This document shows, piece after piece, positions 59,684 to 64,000 of a stretch of DNA of 64,000 nucleotides. The notes below the pieces were generated by a model. It was not told the origin of the DNA, ran no database searches, and saw only the letters and a program-made list of their open reading frames with translations. Both the position numbers and the translations under genes were made by a program. The stretch is from Geobacter sp. UBA5735 (lineage in GTDB: Bacteria; Desulfobacterota; Desulfuromonadia; Geobacterales; Geobacteraceae). The first letter of the stretch is position 1, and each line of letters opens with the position of its first letter. Where the stretch lies: NCBI GenBank assembly GCA_002419385.1, contig DIFZ01000025.1, positions 11,921-75,920 of the forward strand, read 5' to 3'.

Positions 59684-60793
59684 ATGCCGATTTCCGAAAC
59701 TGGAGGAAACCCACAGCGGGTCGCCGTAGCCATGAGCGGCGGTGTCGACTCGTCCGTCGCCGCCGCACTTCTCAAGCAACAGGGCTTTGATGTCATCGGG
59801 ATCTCCATGCGCGTCTGGGACCCGGTGACTTTCTTTGCGGAAAGGGGTGGGGGTTCACCTCCCTGCCCCCCCTCCGATGCCGTAAGCAATGCCCGACTGA
59901 TCGCCGATCAACTCCGCATACCTTTTTACGAAGTAAACTTCGAGGAAGAATTCCGCAGCATCGTGATTGACGATTTCATCGGCGAGTACTGCCATGGCCG
60001 CACACCCAATCCCTGCGCACGCTGCAACCGCTTCATCAAGTTCGGACTCCTGCTCGACAAGGCGCTTGCCCTTGGCGCCGATATGCTGGCAACGGGCCAT
60101 TATGCCCGGATACAGCGGGACGGTGATGGCTTTTTCCGGTTACTGAAGGGGGCCGACCCGAAAAAGGACCAGTCCTATTTCCTCTTCGACCTTACCCAGG
60201 AGCAGCTCTCCAGGAGCATGTTCCCCCTCGGCGGAATGACGAAGACGGAAGTCCGCGCCTTGGCGGACCGGCTTGACCTCAGGCTTGCCGACAAGGGGGA
60301 AAGCCAGGAGATCTGCTTCATCCCCGATGACGATTATGTGCGTTTCCTCGAGGGAGGAGCGCTCTCTGCCGACCTGTCCGGAGAAATAGTCACCTCTGAC
60401 GGTACGGTCGTCGGCCGTCACAACGGGACCTACCGCTATACCGTCGGCCAGCGCCGGGGGCTTGGCGTCGCCTGGAGCGAACCGCTCTACGTGCTCGGTA
60501 TCGACACGACAAGGAATCGCGTCGTTGTAGGCACCAAACAGGAACTCTACTGCTCCGGCCTGTTCTCCAAAGACCTGAACTGGATCATGCCCGCGCCCCC
60601 GGGCGAATTTGCCGCCACCTGCAAGATCCGCTACCGCCACCATCCCGTATCGTGCCGTGTCATCCCCCGGAACGGCAAGCGAGTGGAAGTGTGCTTCCTG
60701 GAGCCGGAAAAATCCGTCACCCCCGGCCAGGCAGTGGTGTTTTACGACAACGACCGGGTTCTCGGAGGAGGCTGGATAGAAGAAGGCCTATGA
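59684..60793 (+). CDS. mnmA: tRNA-specific 2-thiouridylase MnmA
   Basis: 369 residues: PP-loop AMSGGVDSSVAAALL, catalytic Cys in RTPNPCARCNRFIKF, and second Cys in GESQEICFIPDDDYV. It thiolates U34 of Glu, Gln and Lys tRNAs using sulfur from cysteine, which fits its position next to cysE. The ATG one base after the cysE stop is used; another at 59675 overlaps cysE. Confidence 0.97.
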   Translation: MPISETGGNPQRVAVAMSGGVDSSVAAALLKQQGFDVIGISMRVWDPVTFFAERGGGSPPCPPSDAVSNARLIADQLRIPFYEVNFEEEFRSIVIDDFIGEYCHGRTPNPCARCNRFIKFGLLLDKALALGADMLATGHYARIQRDGDGFFRLLKGADPKKDQSYFLFDLTQEQLSRSMFPLGGMTKTEVRALADRLDLRLADKGESQEICFIPDDDYVRFLEGGALSADLSGEIVTSDGTVVGRHNGTYRYTVGQRRGLGVAWSEPLYVLGIDTTRNRVVVGTKQELYCSGLFSKDLNWIMPAPPGEFAATCKIRYRHHPVSCRVIPRNGKRVEVCFLEPEKSVTPGQAVVFYDNDRVLGGGWIEEGL

Positions 60794-62082
60794 AGAGAAT
60801 CTCCTTTGTCACCCTCGGCTGCAAGACCAACCAGTTCGAATCTGCCGCCATGGCCGAGGCGGCCGCAAAAGAAGGCCTGCAGATCGTCCCCTCCCATGAG
60901 CCGGCAGACATCGTCGTCATCAACACCTGCACGGTGACCGCCAGGACCGACGCCGAATCGCGCCGCCTGGTCCGGCGCGCACGCCGGGAAAATCCTTCCG
61001 CCAGGATCGTCGTCGCCGGCTGCTACTCCCAGTTGGACCCCGAGACCTTCCGCGATTTCCCCGGTGTGTCACTCATCATCGGCAACAGCGAAAAACGAGA
61101 CCTTATGGACCTGCTGCGTGAAGCGGAAACCGGGCAGCGGGTGAAGGTCTCCGACATCTCCAAGGAAGAAACGGCGGCGCCGCTGATTCTCGAATCATTT
61201 GCCGAGCATACCCGCGCATTCCTGCAGGTGCAGAACGGCTGCGACTCCCGCTGCTCCTACTGCATCGTGCCCCACGTCCGGGGCCGGAGCCGCAGCGTCC
61301 CCCTGGAAAGCGCCCTTGAAGGAATCCGGAAATACGCGGAAAAAGGGTTCCGCGAGGTCGTACTCACCGGCATCCATCTCGGGGCGTTCGGCCTGGACCT
61401 GCTGCCTCCCGCGACCCTGTTCGACCTTGTCTCGCAGGCGGAGCAGGAACGCATCGTACCGCGCCTCAGGCTCGGCTCCATCGAGCCGACCGAGATCCCC
61501 GACGGCCTGATCAGTCTCCTGGCAACCGCCGAGACGCTCTGTCCCCACCTCCACATTCCCCTGCAGAGCGGCACTGACCGGGTTCTGTCAGCCATGAACC
61601 GTCCCTACACCACCGCGTTCTTCCGGGAGGTCGTGGAAAAACTGGTAACGTCCGCCCCCGACATATTCATCGGCACGGACATCATCGCGGGTTTTCCGGG
61701 CGAGACGGACGAGGACTTCCGGCAAGGCTATCGTTTTCTGGAATCCCTGCCACTGGCCGCGTTCCACGTGTTTCCCTTTTCACCCCGGCACGGGACGCCG
61801 GCGGCCGCCATGCCGGGACAAGTGCCTGCCCGCGTCATCAAAGAGCGGGCCGAGGCCCTGCGCAGGCTGTCGGAAGAAAAGAAGCAAAGGTTTTTCGAGG
61901 GGTTTCTCGGGAAGGAACTGGACGTGCTCGTCCAGGAACAAGGAAAGAACGGCGTCCTGAAAGGACTGTCACGCAACTACATCCCGGTGGCACTCCCGGC
62001 AGGGAGCGCCGCGCTCAACTCAGAGATTAGGGTTAAGATAACGGAAGTGGGGAAAGACTTTGTGCGGGGATACCATGCATGA
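60790..62082 (+). CDS. mtaB: tRNA t6A37 methylthiotransferase MtaB
   Basis: 430 residues: FVTLGCKTNQFESAAM, INTCTVTARTDAESRRLVRR and AGCYSQLDPE give the N-terminal cluster; the radical SAM cluster is in NGCDSRCSYCIVPHVRGRSR; TRAM domain at the C-terminus. CKTNQ rather than CQMN marks MtaB instead of MiaB. It makes ms2t6A in tRNAs reading ANN codons. The start overlaps the mnmA stop by ATGA; an open frame extending upstream is rejected. Confidence 0.96.
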   Translation: MKRISFVTLGCKTNQFESAAMAEAAAKEGLQIVPSHEPADIVVINTCTVTARTDAESRRLVRRARRENPSARIVVAGCYSQLDPETFRDFPGVSLIIGNSEKRDLMDLLREAETGQRVKVSDISKEETAAPLILESFAEHTRAFLQVQNGCDSRCSYCIVPHVRGRSRSVPLESALEGIRKYAEKGFREVVLTGIHLGAFGLDLLPPATLFDLVSQAEQERIVPRLRLGSIEPTEIPDGLISLLATAETLCPHLHIPLQSGTDRVLSAMNRPYTTAFFREVVEKLVTSAPDIFIGTDIIAGFPGETDEDFRQGYRFLESLPLAAFHVFPFSPRHGTPAAAMPGQVPARVIKERAEALRRLSEEKKQRFFEGFLGKELDVLVQEQGKNGVLKGLSRNYIPVALPAGSAALNSEIRVKITEVGKDFVRGYHA

Positions 62083-62093
62083 TGATACTTGAT

Positions 62094-62468
62094 TCAGTCC
62101 AGCAAGACATCGAGCGGAACATCAAGGGAACGCGCAATAGCAGACAACGTTTCAGCCGTACCTTTTCGTTTCCCGCATTCAATCTGCGAGAGAAACGGTT
62201 TGCTGATACCTGCCCTGTTTGCAAGCTCCTGCTGGGTCATGCCGCGATGTTCACGCCATATCCTGATCGGTGATTCCCCTGCAAGTTCACGCCGCACGAT
62301 CTCCTCGGGAACCAGGAATTCCCTTCCGGCCTGGTAAGCTTCGTGGAATTCAGCAACTGCCCGCACATCAGCTTCATCTTCAAGAAGTTCAAGGAAGTGC
62401 AAGTAATCTTCGTACGAAATCACCGCAAATTCAGGGCGTCCATCATTTTCGATAATCTGTGCTTTCAT
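62094..62468 (-). CDS. Antitoxin with Phd-like N-terminus and XRE domain
   Basis: 124 residues. The N-terminus MKAQIIENDGRPEFAVISYE resembles Phd/YefM antitoxins; the C-terminal half is an HTH_3 domain (GMTQQELANRAGISKPFLSQ). It follows the toxin gene with an ATGA overlap. Likely neutralises the toxin and represses the operon; which half does which is inference. Converges on mtaB, ending 11 bases from it. Confidence 0.85.
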   Translation of the reverse strand: MKAQIIENDGRPEFAVISYEDYLHFLELLEDEADVRAVAEFHEAYQAGREFLVPEEIVRRELAGESPIRIWREHRGMTQQELANRAGISKPFLSQIECGKRKGTAETLSAIARSLDVPLDVLLD

Positions 62469-62722
62469 TGGTACACATCTCCTCTTGGAGCAATTCGCAC
62501 GACAGCTATCAATAAGGCTTGCTCGTGAATGGTGTAAACAACCCGCCAATCCCCGACCCTCAATCGATAGCCCGGGTGATTGGTAAGTTTCTTTACATTA
62601 TTGTTCAGAGCCGTCGGGTCAGCAGCCAACGACTCTATCTTCTCCAATACAAGCTGCGCTTTATTGCGGGGCATTGCTTTTAGCGCCTTTCGGGCAGCTT
62701 TCGAAAATTCTATGGAGAACAT
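62465..62722 (-). CDS. RelE/ParE-family toxin
   Basis: 85 residues: MFSIEFSKAARKALKAMPRN, TNHPGYRLRVGDWRVVYTIH and IAVVRIAPRGDVYQ are the standard RelE-fold strands, with the basic and Tyr residues of ribosome-dependent mRNA interferases. Toxin gene first, antitoxin second, as in HigBA-type loci. It begins 42 bases after the end of ttcA on the same strand. Confidence 0.88.
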   Translation of the reverse strand: MFSIEFSKAARKALKAMPRNKAQLVLEKIESLAADPTALNNNVKKLTNHPGYRLRVGDWRVVYTIHEQALLIAVVRIAPRGDVYQ

Positions 62723-62764
62723 GATTCATGTTAACATAGTGCTAACCAAACTGCAAACCTTATA

Positions 62765-63559
62765 TCATGCTTTTCCCGCCAACAGGTTCCGGTCCAGCAG
62801 ATGCCGCGGCTGTATGTTCGATAACGCCTTGAGCAGGCTCCTCTTCACGTGGGGGATGTCCTGTTCCAGCGTGGCAAGCAGCTCCTTCATCTTCCTGCGC
62901 TGCAGATCCGCATCTCCGCTCACCGGACAGCGGCAACAGACCACCGGGTAGCCTTCCGTGCCCGAAAAAGCAGTGATATCCTTTTCCTCCACGTAGACCA
63001 GCGGCCGGATCACGGTGGTTTCCCCGTTGTCGGCCAGCATTGAGGCCGCCATGGACTTCAGGGAGCCGACAAAGAACTGGTTCAGAAGGAGCGTTTCCAC
63101 GAAATCGTCCAGGTGATGGCCCAAGGCCAGTTTATTGCAGTTGAAGCGCTGTGCCAGGGTGTAGAGCACCCCACGCTTCAGGCGGGCACAGATGGAACAG
63201 AAGGATGAGCCGGGCCGCCGTTTCTCTTTAATGATGTCGAAGTGGTCGGTTTTCTCCATGTGATAGGCAAAGCCGTGCCGGGCGAGATGCTCCTCGATGA
63301 TGTCCGCCCGGTAGCCGGGATAGCCCGAATCTATGTTGATGGCCAGGATCTCGTAGTTGATCGGCGCCCGCCTCCTGAGGGTCTCCAAAAGATGCAGTAA
63401 CGTGTATGAATCTTTACCGCCGGATACCGCGACCGCTATCTGGTCCCCCTCCTCGATCAGGCCGAAATCGGCAATGGCCCTGCCGACCGCATTCTTGATT
63501 TTCTTGTACAGCTTCTGTTCCGGTGATGACACGCAAATCTCTTTCTCGGTGGAATGCAC
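62765..63559 (-). CDS. ttcA: tRNA 2-thiocytidine biosynthesis protein TtcA
   Basis: 264 residues: PP-loop VAVSGGKDSYTLLHLL, the CxxC pair in GSSFCSICARLKRGVLY, ALGHHLDDFVETLLLNQFF and a third Cys in VVCCRCPVSG. It thiolates C32 of tRNA with a 4Fe-4S cluster. The start is a GTG; an in-frame GTG at 63532 with a better ribosome site is possible. Confidence 0.95.
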   Translation of the reverse strand: MHSTEKEICVSSPEQKLYKKIKNAVGRAIADFGLIEEGDQIAVAVSGGKDSYTLLHLLETLRRRAPINYEILAINIDSGYPGYRADIIEEHLARHGFAYHMEKTDHFDIIKEKRRPGSSFCSICARLKRGVLYTLAQRFNCNKLALGHHLDDFVETLLLNQFFVGSLKSMAASMLADNGETTVIRPLVYVEEKDITAFSGTEGYPVVCCRCPVSGDADLQRRKMKELLATLEQDIPHVKRSLLKALSNIQPRHLLDRNLLAGKA

Positions 63560-63748
63560 ATTGCTCAGAATCTGCTAAACCCATATGAATGTGCGAAACC
63601 ATCTTTTTTCATTTAGTAGTCAGGTTACCGGAAAGGGCTTTGGCAAGTCAAGGGGTTCAGGGATGATGGAGGCGCAGGCATGTCACTAGCTAACTTCAAA
63701 TTTCTTTTCCCATTGCCTTTAGCTCAAGAAGATAGATGAAGATAGATG
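63560..63748. other. Intergenic stretch upstream of ttcA
   Basis: No gene seen. On the minus strand a TTGACT-N18-TAACCT pair may be the ttcA promoter. Toward its right end a ten-base unit GAAGATAGAT occurs twice in tandem (63728, 63738) just before the 56-bp repeat. Confidence 0.4.
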
Positions 63749-63860
63749 GAAGATAGATGTGTCAGGTCTACACATTGACAATCCTCAGCCGCTCCTTTAA
63801 TCCCGAAGATAGATGTGTCAGGTCTACACATTGACAATCCTCAGCCGCTCCTTTAATCCC
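63749..63860. repeat. Perfect 56-bp tandem duplication at a transposase 3' end
   Basis: Copies at 63749-63804 and 63805-63860 are identical. The second copy contains the last 37 bases of the transposase-like gene including its stop; the first copy lies outside the gene. Each contains TGTGTCAGGTCTACACA, a short REP-like palindrome with TGTGT/ACACA arms. Confidence 0.93.
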
Positions 63861-64000
63861 TGGATCATTCTCTTTATTTCCGCATCTTCATTGATCTTCT
63901 GGCCAAACCGTTTGCTGATCTGCGATACCGCCGACTCACCCACGCCAAAGCGCTCACCGATCTCTTTTAATCGTGCTCCGCTGTATTTGTGGCACAGGTA
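63824..64000 (-). CDS. Transposase-like protein, C-terminal fragment (RAYT-type), N-terminus beyond window
   Basis: 58 codons open from the window edge to a TAG: YLCHKYSGARLKEIGERFGV, then GESAVSQISKRFGQKIN and LKERLRIVNV. The helix-turn-helix resembles the DnaA domain IV-like tail found after the Y1/REP-associated tyrosine transposase domain in delta-proteobacteria. The catalytic part is not visible, so the family call is tentative. Confidence 0.6.
   Translation of the reverse strand, partial: YLCHKYSGARLKEIGERFGVGESAVSQISKRFGQKINEDAEIKRMIQGLKERLRIVNV

Noticed and set aside
63749..63860. CRISPR-like array at the right edge
   Set aside because: Only two directly abutting identical units with no spacers and no cas genes; it is a tandem duplication.

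Overview
The window looks like a chromosomal segment of a Geobacter-type bacterium (Desulfuromonadales/Geobacterales). This is inferred from gene content, not from a database match. The pointers are a complete type II secretion operon gspC-gspN, menaquinone synthesis by the futalosine route (mqnB, mqnD), system II (CcsA-type) cytochrome c assembly next to a siroheme/heme operon, split b/b' subunits in a F-type ATP synthase operon that lacks the a and c genes, a sigma-54-type promoter in front of chemotaxis genes, and many c-di-GMP and two-component proteins. Base composition is GC-rich, so long antisense open frames are common and were ignored.

Layout. 1-10960 (minus): gspC-D-E-F-G-H-I-J-K-L-M-N; gspN runs off the left edge. 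11119-13255 (plus): mqnB-mqnD, then an RlpA-like exported protein with its own strong promoter. 13324-15360 (minus): exported TPR protein with a very basic tail. 15655-26530 (plus): lon-thiL, cheR, then mcp-cheW-cheA behind a sigma-54 site, lolA, yajQ and rimO; dksA-like follows at 26670-27089. 27163-32679 (minus): fadL, XRE-cupin regulator, acyl-CoA synthetase, kup. 33018-33827 (plus): SAM methyltransferase. 33832-38338 (minus): two large PilZ proteins, one an HD-GYP phosphodiesterase and the other with an acyltransferase-like C-terminal half. 38626-44597 (minus): atpF'-F-H-A-G-D-C. 44896-46498 (minus): parA-parB, with a near-consensus parS at 38365-38380. 46916-47893: hemB, next to a MITE-like element. 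48131-51720: a GNAT-histidine kinase fusion, a response regulator and two divergently transcribed regulators. 51790-57399 (minus): met8-ccsA-hemA-hemC-cobA/hemD. 58061-58137: tRNA-Arg. 58325-62082 (plus): ferritin, cysE, mnmA, mtaB. 62094-63559 (minus): toxin-antitoxin pair and ttcA. The right edge holds the 3' end of a transposase-like gene with a tandem duplication.

How parts fit. hemB, hemA, hemC and cobA/hemD lead from glutamyl-tRNA to uroporphyrinogen III, and cobA plus met8 branch to siroheme or cobalamin; ccsA uses heme for c-type cytochromes, which fits a multiheme-cytochrome organism. mnmA, mtaB, ttcA and rimO form a scattered set of RNA and ribosome thiolation genes, with cysE supplying cysteine. 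parAB/parS next to the ATP synthase operon suggests, but does not prove, an origin-proximal position.

Most unusual observations: a 78-bp imperfect duplication of the hemC translation start that creates a 37-codon leader ORF ending in an ATGA overlap with hemC; a GNAT acetyltransferase-histidine kinase fusion with an unassigned C-terminal domain; a PilZ protein with a long acyltransferase-like C-terminus; a parS site inside the upstream region of that PilZ gene; a reduced chemosensory cluster behind a sigma-54-type promoter; and a 56-bp tandem duplication covering the end of the right-edge transposase gene.
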